In this document: in pieces, positions 54,620 to 64,000 of the stretch
Position numbering within the stretch: position 1 is the first letter of the stretch
Layout of the letters: each line of letters begins with the position of its first letter
Source: Aralia elata
Lineage: Eukaryota > Streptophyta > Magnoliopsida > Apiales > Araliaceae
Reading direction: 5' to 3'
Assembly: GCA_034770075.1 (NCBI GenBank)
Contig: CM068384.1
Location: forward strand, 91,166,720 to 91,230,719
DNA length: 64,000 nt
Translations under genes and position numbers: made by a program
The notes under the pieces: generated by a model
Databases searched by the model: none
What the model saw: the letters and a program-made list of their open reading frames with translations, nothing else
Told to the model about the DNA's origin: nothing

Positions 54620-55199
54620 CCTTGGTTTTGCAATTCTTGATGACTGAGTTCCTTGGCTTGTGGCTTGATTTAGCTTGATTTCCAGCCTTAGCACTATTGT
54701 ATGATGTAATATGTAGCCTCTCTATCTCTAGCCTTTGATATGAAGCTCAGAAGAGAATATATATAGCCTCCTTTAAGAAACCCTAGCCAAGCTTGGACAA
54801 AATGCAGCTCAGATCGCACTCAGGACGGCGTTGGTGCGCCCGCGCGGCGACTGGCGCACGCGCGCCCATGGCCTGGTTGGCACATGCTAGCTGTCGCATG
54901 CCCTTGCCTCCTTAGTTTTGCAATTCTTGATGACTGAGTTCCTTGGTTTGTGGCTTGATTCAGCTTGATTTTCAGCCCTTAGCACTGTTGTATGATGTAA
55001 TATGTAGCCTTTCTATCTCTAGCCTTTGATATGAAGCTCAGAAGAGAATATATATAGTCTCCTTTAAGAAACCCTAGCCAAACTCGGACAAAATGCAGCT
55101 CAGATCGCACTAAGAAAGGCGTTGGTACGCCCTCGCGTCGACTTGTGCACGCGCCATTGGCCTGCTGGCACACGCTGGCTGCCGCACGCCCTCGTAGCG
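54620..55199 (-). repeat. 290-bp tandem duplication carrying the TATA region
   Basis: TTTTGCAATTCTTGATGACT starts at 54626 and 54916, period 290. Each unit has the segment GAAGAGAATATATATAG, which on the minus strand is a TATA box (about 54755-54768 and 55046-55058), followed by GC-rich sequence. The inner copy has diverged slightly. Confidence 0.88.
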
Positions 55200-55740
55200 C
55201 ATCCGCGCGCACGCCCACGTCCATTCCGCCCGCTTGCTTGGCGCTCCCCGTGCGTGCACCCTTGCGCCCGCGCCCAGCGCCTGCCTGTCGATGCCTGTCG
55301 AGCCCTGTCGAGTCCGTTCGCGTGCCCGCATGCGCCTATGCGCCCGCGCCCAATGCTTGCCTGCTGCACCTGCCGAACGTCCCGCCTGCTGAGGCTTGCC
55401 GAGCGCCATGCGCGCCCATCTGCTGCTCGTGTTTGGCCGACGTCGCACGCCATGCGCCCATGGCCTGCTGGCACACACTGGCTGCCGCACGCCCGCACAC
55501 CCTCGCAGTGCATCCGCACGCCCATGCACCCGTGCCCAGCGCCTGCCTGTCGATGCCTGTCGAGCCCCACCAAGTCCGTGCGCGCGCCCGTATGCTCCTA
55601 TACGCCTGCACACAGCACCTGCCGAGGCCTGCCGAGCGCCGCGCACGCCAGCGCGTGCTGCACGCCGCCCGCGCCCATCTGTTGCTCGTGCTTGGCCGAC
55701 GTCGCACGCCATGCATGCCTTTGCACACCGTGCATGCATA
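55080..55740 (-). repeat. CpG-rich block in the LTR
   Basis: About 650 bp of very GC- and CpG-rich DNA in an AT-rich setting. It consists of internal repeats: GGCCTGCTGGCACAC at about 55158 and 55460, CTGTCGATGCCTGTCGAGCC at about 55287 and 55547, GGCCGACGTCGCACGCCATG at about 55436 and 55695. On the minus strand it is upstream of the TATA boxes, where the related LTRs have GC palindromes. Long open frames on both strands reflect the absence of AT-rich stops. Confidence 0.85.
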
Positions 55741-56044
55741 ACTTCCAAATGTCATCAAATTTAATGCGTCGCCAAACACTAATTTCCAATGTACTACCGC
55801 TCGGGCACGGATATCCAAGCACGGCTATTGAGTCATTGTAAACACCGATCCGAGCAATCTTTATTTTAATTCCTACAAATGTAATAAAACCGCATCAAAG
55901 CAACATAAAAGATGTAAAAATAACAAAAACTAAATTATCTGAAAATTAGATAAAGATACCTAGAAAACCATATGAAATTCCCAAAAGCTAACAAAATATC
56001 AAGGTCAAAGGTACCCAAATTGTGTGTATAAAACACACTCATCA

Positions 56045-56062
56045 AATACCCCCAAACTTAAA
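56045..56062 (-). promoter_or_regulatory. polypurine tract of the minus Athila-like element
   Basis: On the minus strand AAGTTTGGGGGTATT directly precedes TGATGAG. A second copy, AAGTTTGGGGGAATT, lies near 56652-56666. Confidence 0.82.
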
Positions 56063-57033
56063 TCTTTGTTTGTCCTCAAGTAAACTAGAGATACAATAAC
56101 TCGCTGTAGTAACACAACATGACAACTAAATTAAAAGGGAAACGACTAACGAATTGGCCTTAAAGGAAGAAGATCAAAAGGGGCCCAAGAGCAACGCAAA
56201 GTTACAATTTAATAAAATAGCTAGGCTCACAACTACTCAAGGACTTCGTAATGTGTGTGTGTGTCATCTGTTTATGCAAGTTAGGAGTGAGCTAACACAT
56301 GTACACAAATTTATGAGGGATTATACTATACATCTACAAACTCATCATTACCTAAATGAATACCAAACAAGACGACCATATAAGAAAGCGGGTCCAAGGG
56401 GTTTATTGAAGCGATAAGTAATCACATTGGTGAGTGCTTTACGCTTTATCTCACCTTAAACTATGCGTATGACCGTGTAATGTCTAATCACATTAGGCTA
56501 TTTAGAGCTATCCATGTAACGAGTGTTTGATCAATGACTCCCAAACTAGATGGCTTTAGGGCACTAGGTGTAAAAACACCCTTAAGGATCTATTAACTCG
56601 AGTAGCAATAATTAAATTTGGTCAACAAAATGTAACTTTTGTTTTAACAACAATTCCCCCAAACTTATATGATAGTCTAGCGTAAGCATAAAAGGTTGTT
56701 GACGTGAGTTCAGTACATTTCAAGGATAATCTCCCAAGCATTTAAGTAAATAGGATTTCTCAATACTAACTAACTAACAAGCACGTTGTGTATGTGCAGA
56801 GCTTACACGACCAAAAGTAGTGTGGTTAGCCAAAATGTTAAAGAGTAACTAAGCATGCTCAAGCCTTAACTTTAGATAAAAACATGTTAACCTGCAAAAT
56901 ATCATCGGCCATTCTTGTAGCACAACACGACTAGACAAAATAAGATAACTAACTTATGATAACTAACTTAAAACAAACATAGTCCTCGATGTTATGATAA
57001 ACATAATTTAAATAGAGAACCTCACTGATGAAA
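56063..57033 (-). other. 3' untranslated region of the minus Athila-like element
   Basis: No supported coding sequence. It parallels 18305-19432 of the young Athila-type element, including CTAAAGCC and GCACTAGGTG motifs on opposite strands and the internal polypurine copy. Confidence 0.6.
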
Positions 57034-58250
57034 TCAAACAGCATCATCCTCATTGTTGCCATTTGTGTTGTTGCCTCCATTTGCATCATCGCCCGAATCA
57101 AGATCATACTCCGGGAACATAGGTGTCATGGGAAATTAGACTGCATTTGGGTCGGTATTGAACCCACTGTTGTTGATCGCCTGTGCGGTAGCATTGCAAA
57201 AATTGGAAGTATAAATGCACGAGTTGACTTGTTGAATTAAATGATCAATGCACCGGGACATGCGCCTATTTTCACACTCCCTCTCCCGTGCTTCCTTTAG
57301 ACTCTCATGCGCATTCCGTTGCATTTCAGCCTGTAGCTCCTGATTTTCACGCCGGAGTTCGTGAATTTCGGTAATAAGCAAGTCAATTGATGAGCTAGAT
57401 GTATCATTATGCTCAATGCTAAGTGGTGGATTGCCAACGTTTTCTTCAAGCTCGTGAGGATGCAGCAAAGGTAAAAATCCAGCTTCATGCTCCTCCGGCA
57501 CCCCACACTTCCAAACTTTGTAGTGGCGCATAGCTTGGCTATCAATAGGTGTTAATAGGTATTGAAGTAACTCGTTGGCATTCCACTTGACTTTTGCCCC
57601 CTTGCACAAGCCACAGATCAGTGATGGGTGTGGCAATCCACTTGTAGACTTCCCCTTAGCATTTAGGATAATGGAGTTGCGAATCAGCCTTCTAACATTT
57701 ATGCTCCGCCCCATTACCAAGGTAAACAGGATAATTGCCCGTATCAGGATCACCTCTGTTGCATGGGTGGATGGCCATAGCTTGGCATTGATGAAGTACA
57801 GTCATGCTTTCCCATATTTGCTTAAATCACTCTAGCAGAAATGCATTGGTTCTCCCTTTTTCATTGTCCAACAAGAGTCTGGTTTGCATAAGGTTGTAAT
57901 GATTTCATCCCAGTCAAGCTTCTCGGTTCCATACTTGGTAAGCGCATCCTTGCCATGACTTCTAAGAAGGTTATAATATTCTTCGATGCTCCGTTTGCCA
58001 AATTACATATTTTTGCCCTGAACCATAACCACATAGTCTTCGGCTTCCATGGCATTAGCATAAAATTCTCGGACAATAGATATACATGCGGGCTCGAGTT
58101 GTGCGATGAAAGTTTGCCATCCCCTCTGCTGAATTATGTCTGCGATGCCAAAATTATCTGTTTCGTCTGGTAGAATGCCCCTCTCAGGAATCAATGATTT
58201 TGTAGCCATAATAGTGTGGTAGCGCTCGGATGCTTCCGCACTAACAAACT
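57034..58250 (-). pseudogene. Athila third ORF, minus-strand copy
   Basis: Minus-strand frame begins in KFVSAEASERYH, next to the break at 58250; the true start is lost. Conserved parts: MATKSLIPERGILPDE, IVREFYANA, VVMVQGKN, EEYYNLLRSHG and, after stops near 58000 and 57840, LIRNSIILNAKG, KVKWNANELLQYL, HYKVWKCGVPEE. A helical C-terminus (LITEIHELRRENQELQAEM) suggests a coiled coil. The tail is rich in Asn and Asp and ends near 57034. The paralogue at 58704-60289 is similar along its whole length. Confidence 0.8.
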
Positions 58251-58703
58251 TTCACCGCAAGTATACACGATGGAAGATTTAACAATCGATAAACACACAC
58301 TCCCAAGCCAACTTGCATGCAGCTTCCCCAAACTCAAATTCAAGCCTTATTACTTCAATTTGGCATCCAATTTCGGTAATTCATCATCATTTTCATCTTC
58401 TAACTTGGATTTAAACAAGAATTCGACAGTTTTTGAAGGATTTCCATGGTTTTTCAAAAGTTTTCCAAGAGAGGTAAAAAAGGGCGATAAATTTCAAATT
58501 TTACTTGCTTGGGTGCTGTGTTTTGGTGGTTTTGCTTAGCAGGTACATAGCTATCTCCCATTGCAAGGATTTGTGGAGGGTTTGGCTTGGTCACCATTGC
58601 ACTTACAACTGTGACCTTAAAGAGTGCACACCACCTGTTAGATAAAATGTCTGAGAGGGGTTTCTTTGCTATTTTGGGTGATTTTCTTGAAGCTTCTTCT
58701 GGT
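58251..58703 (+). other. leader of the plus-strand Athila third ORF fragment
   Basis: No gene. A short piece (58253-58300) contains GCAAGTATACACG and TTTAACAATCGATAAA, which resemble the LTR end at 53637-53675 in a different order, so this join is a rearrangement. The rest, with GTTTTGCTTAGCAG near 58530, is the leader of the ORF that starts at 58704. Confidence 0.55.
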
Positions 58704-60289
58704 ATGGCTCCCAAACGTCAACGGGGTGAATCTTCATCTTCCAACCCAACCAAGGCCTATGACAAGAAAAGTTTCGGCAGTGCAGAAGTAGGGGTGTTCA
58801 AAAAATTCGGTTTTTTCAGTTTTTTACCGAACCGGTTGATACCGGTACCGGCGGTACCGGTTTTTTTGGTACCGGTTTTTTCGGTATCGGTTTTTCGGTA
58901 TTTTAACACTTTTCGGTACCGGTAGCGGTAAGGGATTTTTTGAATTCGGTATAAACCGAAATACCGAAATACCGAAATATATAATTATTTTTAATAATTA
59001 TATATATAAATATAAAATTTAATTATTATTAAATAATAATTATTGTTAATTATATATTTAATTATTGTTAATATATATAAAAAAATTATTTAATTATTAT
59101 TAATAATTATATATATTACCATGCGGTATTACCGACAACCGAACCGAAAAAACCGGTACCGATTTTGTACCGAACCGGTACCGAAACCGGTAATTCGGTA
59201 CCGGTACCGGTTCTTAATTTTTCGGTATTTTTGGATCGGTACCGGTTCGGTATTTTCGGTACCGGTTCGGTTTTTTACCGATGAGCACCCCTATGCAGAA
59301 GCATCCGAACGTTACCACACTATTATGGCCACAAAATCATTGATTCCTAATAGGGGTATTCTACCAGACGAATTAGATGATTTTGGCATCGCAGACATAA
59401 TTGAGGAAAGGGGATGGCAGACTTTCACCGCACAACCCGAGCCCGCATTTATATCTATTGTTCAGGAATTTTATGCCAATGTCATGGAAGCCGAAGACTA
59501 TGTGGTTATGGTTCGGGGCAAAAACGTGTCATTCGGCAAACGGAGCATTGAGGAATATTATAACCTTCCTAGAAGCCATGGCAAGGATGCGCTTACTAAG
59601 TATGGAACCGAGAAGCCTGACTGGGATGAAATCATTACAACCTTATGCAAACCAGGCGCTCGTTGGACAATGAAAAAGGGAGAGCCAATGCATTTCTGCC
59701 AAAGTGATTTAAGCAAATATGGGAAAGCATGGTTGTACTCCATCACTGATATGTGGCTTGTGCAAGGGGGCAAAAGTCAAGTGGAATGCCAATGAGTTAC
59801 TTCAATACCCATTGACACCTATTGATAGCCAAGTTATGTGCCACTACAAAGTTTGGAAGGGTGGAGTACCGGAAGAGCATAGAGCTGGATTCTTACCTTT
59901 GATGCATCCTCACGACCTTAAGGATGACGTTGGCAATCCACCACTTAGCATTGAGCACACTGATACATTTAGCTCATCAATTGACTTGCTTATTACCAAA
60001 ATGCGCGAACTCTGGCGTGAAAATCAGGAGATGCAGATTGAAATGCAACGGAATGCGTATGAGTGACAAAAGGAAGCACGGGAGAGGGAGCGTGAAAATA
60101 GGCGCATGTCCTGGCGCATTGATCATTCAATTCAATAAGTCAACTTATTGTGCATTTATACTTCTAATTTTTACAATGCTACCGCACAGGCGATCAACAA
60201 CAGTGGGTTCAATATCGGCCCAAATGCAGTCCAATTTCCCATGACACCTATGTTCCCGAAGTATGATCTTGATTCGGGCGATGATGCAA
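58704..60289 (+). pseudogene. Athila third ORF, plus-strand copy, split by a MITE
   Basis: Starts MAPKRQRGESSSS at 58704, like MASKRPRGESSSS at 17136. The MITE at 58789-59293 interrupts it after KKSFGSAE; the frame resumes EASERYHTIMATKSL. It then runs open to 59795 with IVQEFYANV, VVMVRGKNV, EEYYNLPRSHG and LSKYGKAWLYSI. A small loss near 59755 removes the segment between SITD and LICGLCKGAKVKWNANELL, which is in another frame (from 59719), ending with a TGA near 60064. The tail to 60289 is recognisable at DNA level only. Confidence 0.82.
58789..59293. mobile_element. hAT-type MITE
   Basis: 505 bp flanked by a perfect 8-bp duplication TGCAGAAG (58781-58788 and 59294-59301). Terminal inverted repeats begin TAGGGGTGTTCA and end TGAGCACCCCTA, a hAT hallmark. 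The arms are filled with GGTACCGGTT / AACCGGTACC repeats around an AT-rich centre (about 58980-59118). It has no coding capacity, so it depends on a hAT transposase. Confidence 0.93.
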
Positions 60290-60815
60290 ATGTCGGAATC
60301 CATGTATTGAGGACCATTGGTTGAGGTATTAATGAGTTGTTTCATCTGATTCTTAAAATTTTGGCTCAATATTTCCTGACTCCTCATTATCTCTTCTTGG
60401 TATGCTATGATCTTAGACATGAATTCCTCCAAACTTGAATTTTCTTCTTGTGGCAATGGAGGTGGACATGAGAATTCTGGTGCATATATTGGACTTGGAG
60501 CGTAGAATTGATATTGTTGATTATAGCTCCATGAAGAATTTGTAATACCCACACCTTGATATTTGTTAGGATATGCATACTGGTTGAGATAATTACCACC
60601 ATACTGTACCGGTCCAAAATTGACGGTGCATTGATGACTCGAATGATTGTCAGCACAATAATCACAGGTAACTGTTATCCTTTGAATACGTTGGGCTACA
60701 AGAACATCCATCCTCTTCGAAAGTGTTTCACTTTGTGCTAACAATGCAGAAAGTGCATTGAGTTCATCAAACCCTGTTTCCCTTGGTTGAGTTATTCTCG
60801 TATATGGCCATTGAG
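60290..60815 (-). pseudogene. Athila gag fragment, minus strand
   Basis: On the minus strand QWPYTRI, ELNALSALLAQSETLSKRMDV, then a Cys/His motif CDYCADNHSSHQC with CX2CX3HX4C spacing as in the young Athila-type element, then a Tyr/Pro/Gln-rich stretch and LEEFMSKIIAYQEEIM. It matches the C-terminal half of Athila gag. Both ends are sharp joins. Confidence 0.82.
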
Positions 60816-60990
60816 AAGCAAACCCATAGACACTCCTATCGCTAAAGGCGATGCCATTGGACCCGAACAATGCCCTATTTCTCACGAGAAAATTGAGAAA
60901 ATGTCTCATTACCCGTATGTCAATGCTATAGGAAAGCTAATGTATGCAATTGTGTGTACTCAGCCTGATATAGCATATGTAATCGGTTAT
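60816..60990 (+). pseudogene. copia RT C-terminal segment
   Basis: PIDTPIAKGD, then YPYVNAIGKLMYA and TQPDIAYVIG, the usual end of copia RT just before RNase H. Interrupted at 60990; target GTTAT duplicated. The upstream part of RT is missing. Confidence 0.88.
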
Positions 60991-61971
60991 TGTTTGCCTA
61001 AATCTATACTAGAGAAATACGCAAGTATACGCAGTCCACAAGTAATAAAGTGATAAGAGAATGCCGAACCCATAGAGAATTATTTAATAATAATTACCAA
61101 ATACTAACTTATAATCAAATTAATTTTATTTAAACAACTAATTAAGATTGTGAATTTTTGATAATAAATAACTAATTAAAGTAATACTAAATACCACAAG
61201 ATTAAAATCAAATAATAAAGGCTTAAGATTACAATTTCCCTTAATGTTTCACTTGAATTAATACACTTCCTGTTAAGTTATGTAAATTATTCTAGATTGT
61301 TAATTAAGAACTCATCAATATTTATAACCATCTCTCGATGTATCATAAACGAATCAACTTAAATCCATAGATGATAGAATTAAGATGAACACCCTAGTTA
61401 ACTAATTCACTATATCTCTATGTGAATTACAATTAAAAGGGATTTAAAGCACTAGTTTCCTATCATATTACACGCGGCGTATAGGTATATCTCTATACTA
61501 GACACAAATCATGAATTCTATCACCATGCAGAAAACACAATCACATGCTATTATGATCAGGTCTAAACCTATAATCTATCTCTCGAGTTCATATAGATTA
61601 CCACGATAATTGTTGATCAGACAATTAAGCAATTAATCACAAATCATAATAGACAATACGATAATAATCAACAATAATTAACAAGGAAGCATACCAATAA
61701 AAGCTACGTAATAAGTTCCATTGTAATCTTAAAAAAAAATTAGTTCATAATTGAATTAAAATTCATAATCCACAATTGATAAAGCATTTAAAAATACAAA
61801 ATAAGAGGTAGAGAAGAGAATAGAATCTGTAGACACAATCCTTGATTCTCTCTTTCAACTCCTTAATTGAATCCTTCGTGCTTTTGCAATTGCTTTAAGC
61901 CTCTGTCTCTTTCTCCCAAACTAGGGTTAGCAAAAAGTAGCAAGATCTCTCTTATTCTATGCCTCACATCA

Positions 61972-61981
61972 TGTATATATA
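61972..61981 (-). promoter_or_regulatory. TATA box of the Athila-type solo LTR
   Basis: TATATATA on the minus strand (in CCTATATATACAT), about 90-100 bp downstream of the nearest GC palindrome. Confidence 0.6.
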
Positions 61982-62071
61982 GGTTCTAGTTAAAGTCCTA
62001 AACCAATTAGAAGTTACAATCCTTGTTTCATTTAAGTTGGGTCAAAAATAAGCTTTTCAACAACCCGACAC

Positions 62072-62168
62072 AGCGCGGCCGCGCCCATATTTGGCCTAGG
62101 AAGCAGCGCGGCCGCGCCCAAGTGCCAAAAATCATGTTTTTCACTCTGCAGATTAGCGCGGCCGCGCC
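62072..62168 (-). repeat. three GC palindromes in the solo LTR
   Basis: AGCGCGGCCGCGCC at 62072, 62104 and 62155, each with the perfect core GCGCGGCCGCGC. Spacing 32 and 51 bp, as in the 5' LTR of the young element (about 32, 48 and 32). Confidence 0.95.
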
Positions 62169-62717
62169 CAACTATTTTTTGTTGTAGCATCTGTTGGTAA
62201 AATGGTCATAACTTTTTGATCCAGGAGGAGTTACGGGGCCTGCCACCTATCAAATCGAAGCTCTCGACGATATCTACAACTTCTATTCTTTGAGAATTGA
62301 GAGTTTTGGATTGCATCAAAGTCGAAATTGGACTTAAAGTGGCTACAATGCAAATGGCAACTCCAAACTTTGAGGTTCAACGTCTGTTGGGAAAATGGTC
62401 ATTACATTCTCATCTGAACTCCGATTGTGACGATTCAAGATATTTCAGAAAGCTAACGAGTAGCTCTACAATAAAATCCAAGTTCCAAGCAAGAACATGC
62501 ATCCAACCTAGTGTTAAAATCCCTGCAATCTTCCCTTCTTGTGTTTGCATGCTTATTGTACTCCAAAAGATGTTTGGATTGCGTTTCCTTGCTTCTTTCT
62601 ACAAAATAACATAAAAATACTATAAATACCTAATACTAACTTAAAATACTTAAGACCTCACAAATTATCAAGCCAAACATACTCAATTCGTAGGTATAAA
62701 ATCCACTCATCAGTTAT

Positions 62718-63307
62718 CTCGGTCGTTATCAGTCAAACCCTGGATTGCTCATTAGAGGGAAATTAAGAGGATCTTGCGATATTTAAAGGGTACTTTAGCC
62801 TACATGTTGTGCTATGAAGGACCGGACCTGCGTTTGATTGGTTACTCCGATGTCAGTTGGGGAGGTAACCAGGGGATGCGCAAGTCGACCTCGGGATATG
62901 CATTCTTGCTATATGGTGGTGCCATCACTTGGTGTAGCAAGAAACAGACTTGTGTTGCTCTTTCGACGATGGAGTCAGAGTTTGTAGCATGTATGTCAGC
63001 TATTCAGGAAGCCATGTGGTTGAGGAGATTCTTCGAGGATCTTGGAGTCATCTCTCATGCTTCGGATCCTGTGACTGTTTTCTGTGATAGCACGACGGCC
63101 CTAAATTACATCAAGGACCCCAAGTATCATGGAAGGACGAAGCACATTGACTTGAGGATGAACTTCATTAAAGAGAACATTGTAAATAACGAGGTGATAT
63201 TGAAGTACATGCCCACTGGACTTATGGTAGCTGATCCCTTGACGAAGTCGATTCATAAAGATACATTTTGTAGGCATGTTAATTTGTTAGGGCTTCGTAG
63301 GGTTTGA
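62718..63307 (+). pseudogene. copia RNase H
   Basis: Resumes with RYQSNPG; a frameshift near 62755-62765 leads into the frame RILRYLKGT. RNase H follows with GYSDVSWGG (where DADWAG-type is usual), KSTSGYAFLL, ALSTMESEFVA, FCDSTTAL and RTKHIDLRMNFI, VADPLTKSI, to the TGA at 63305. No stop after 62774. It would remove the RNA strand in reverse transcription. Confidence 0.9.
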
Positions 63308-64000
63308 TGTACTTTTTTTTTGGATATCACTCATTATTTGGATTGTATTTGAGATATTCATTATTTTTTCGAGATGGTTATCATTTATGCGAGATTCATT
63401 TGTTCCTACTTATGATTGTATTATTTTAGCGCATATGATAAATAGTAGTAGTTCACACAGTTATTATGCATATTGGATATGCACACACTAAATATATGTC
63501 AATAGGTTTATTGGCTCACTCACACGAGCAATCACCCTTGGCGCTTTAAAAAGCGAGCAAGGTTGAGACAGTTCATTAATTGGCGCTTTGAGTAGCGAGC
63601 TATTGATGCTTTAGATAGCAATCAATTGGCGCTCAATAGTGAGCAAACTGAAATATTATGTCGTATTGGCATGTGCCAAGATGAGGTTAATTTGGATTAA
63701 CCGAATATAGTATGCCCCACCATCTATATTAACCTGTACTGATAGCCGGATACGAAATTTTAGATTTAGCGCTTGGGAAAGCGAGCAATCTGGAAATTCG
63801 AATTAGGTGCTTATAAAGCGACTGAACTAAGATCCGTACGACATGACCATAGAATATATGCTCATGTAGATGAGATTGTCTATCGTGATATGATAACCGG
63901 ATGTGAAATTTCAAATATGGTGCTTTGATAAGCGAGCAATTTAAAATGTATAAGTTAGGCACTCTGGGAGTGACTATACTAAAGATCCGCACAACAAAAC
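63308..64000 (+). repeat. region downstream of copia pol with hairpin repeats
   Basis: No coding sequence and no clear polypurine tract. From about 63511 to 63979 there are some nine short imperfect hairpins of the type TTGGCGCTTT...AAGCGAGCAA, the last four within a repeat of about 151 bp (63740-63890 and 63891 on). It is probably LTR or 3' untranslated sequence. Confidence 0.7.

Larger units (their letters stand above)
53631..56044 (-). repeat. LTR of the minus Athila-like element with a CpG-rich U3
   Basis: 2,414 bp. On the minus strand it starts TGATGAGTGTGTTTTATACAC and ends CGTCCAACA. Start and architecture match the other Athila-type LTRs here. It contains a long GC-rich block, a 290-bp duplication and two TATA boxes. 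Confidence 0.82.
53631..58250 (-). mobile_element. Athila-like element, minus strand, 3' part
   Basis: On the minus strand: third ORF (58250-57034), 3' untranslated region, polypurine tract, LTR (56044-53631). The upstream internal region is missing; at 58250 the sequence joins other material. Homologous to the plus-strand piece 58251-60289. Confidence 0.82.
60991..62712 (-). mobile_element. Athila-type solo LTR, minus strand
   Basis: 1,722 bp flanked by GTTAT (60986-60990 and 62713-62717). On the minus strand it starts TGATGAGTGGATTTTATACC and ends TATAGATTTAGGCAAACA, as do the LTRs of the young Athila-type element apart from single changes, so it belongs to a sister family. No internal region. 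Contains three GC palindromes and a TATA box. Confidence 0.93.
60816..64000 (+). mobile_element. second Ty1/copia element, 3' part
   Basis: End of RT, RNase H and downstream sequence of a copia that is clearly different from the Sirevirus at the left edge. A solo Athila-type LTR interrupts it. Its lineage within copia is uncertain, and it continues beyond the window. Confidence 0.82.

Noticed and set aside
55110..55841. Long open frames (up to 239 codons) on both strands at the same place
   Set aside because: They lie in a GC-rich repeated block of an LTR where stop codons are rare by composition; several frames are open at once and none shows a known domain.
62297..62614. 105-codon plus-strand open frame
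   Set aside because: It runs antisense inside a well-bounded solo LTR and has no known domain.
1..64000. Search for host protein genes, tRNA, rRNA, microRNA or resistance genes
   Set aside because: Every open frame with recognisable motifs belongs to a transposable element; the only tRNA-like matches are primer binding sites.

Overview
The window is plant nuclear DNA, most likely from a eudicot, and it is built almost entirely of LTR retrotransposons nested in one another. I see no host gene, tRNA, rRNA or CRISPR array. The evidence for a plant is the set of element lineages: a Sirevirus-type Ty1/copia, Ty3/gypsy chromoviruses of the Tekay/Del type (LTRs of 2.5-3.2 kb, tRNA-iMet primer site, chromodomain after integrase), Athila-type gypsy elements (tRNA-Asp primer site), Tat-type gypsy elements (second, archaeal-like RNase H) and a hAT MITE. 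Almost every coding region is broken, mostly by stop codons consistent with C-to-T or G-to-A transitions. I cannot name the species.

Layout. 1-9430: 3' part of a Sirevirus-like copia (integrase, RT, RNase H, third ORF, 3' LTR). A 3.2 kb solo Tekay LTR (3324-6535, TSD ACAAC) sits inside its third ORF. The copia itself appears to have inserted into the 5' LTR of Tekay element 1 (9431-25218). Inside the RNase H of Tekay 1 lies a young, complete Athila-type element without pol (13447-20850, TSD CCTAC, two 1.4 kb LTRs). 25219-27257: an LTR of the Tekay 1 family in reverse, making a head-to-head LTR palindrome. 27648-39022: a complete but decayed Tekay element 2 (TSD TTCTA) inside an unassigned minus-strand LTR-like sequence. 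40535-41340: a minus-strand Tekay-like LTR remnant. 41340-44105: a plus-strand Tat pol fragment facing a minus-strand Tat element (44106-51701). 51876-53352: Tekay fragment 3. 53631-60815: Athila-like pieces in both orientations with a hAT MITE. 60816-64000: 3' end of a second copia, cut by a minus-strand Athila-type solo LTR (60991-62712, TSD GTTAT).

Three points stand out. (1) Both Tekay elements carry a homologous extra ORF upstream of gag (here ORF0), with an acidic N-terminus, a coiled-coil-like middle and a conserved C-terminal patch; ORF0 and gag starts each follow splice-acceptor-like AG sites. (2) Several lineages carry arrays of short GC-only palindromes (GCGCGGCCGCGC, GCGCAGCTGCGC, ACCGCCCCGGCGGT) spaced about 30-50 bp apart. 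In the Athila-type LTRs they lie about 100 bp upstream of the TATA box, and a second array occupies the place of the missing pol in the young element. (3) That young element keeps gag, an env-position ORF and its cis-signals but no pol, so it probably depends on a partner element.

The coding regions do not form a cellular pathway. Each element encodes, or once encoded, its own capsid protein (gag), protease, reverse transcriptase, RNase H and integrase, with accessory ORFs upstream (Tekay ORF0) or downstream (Sirevirus and Athila third ORF).
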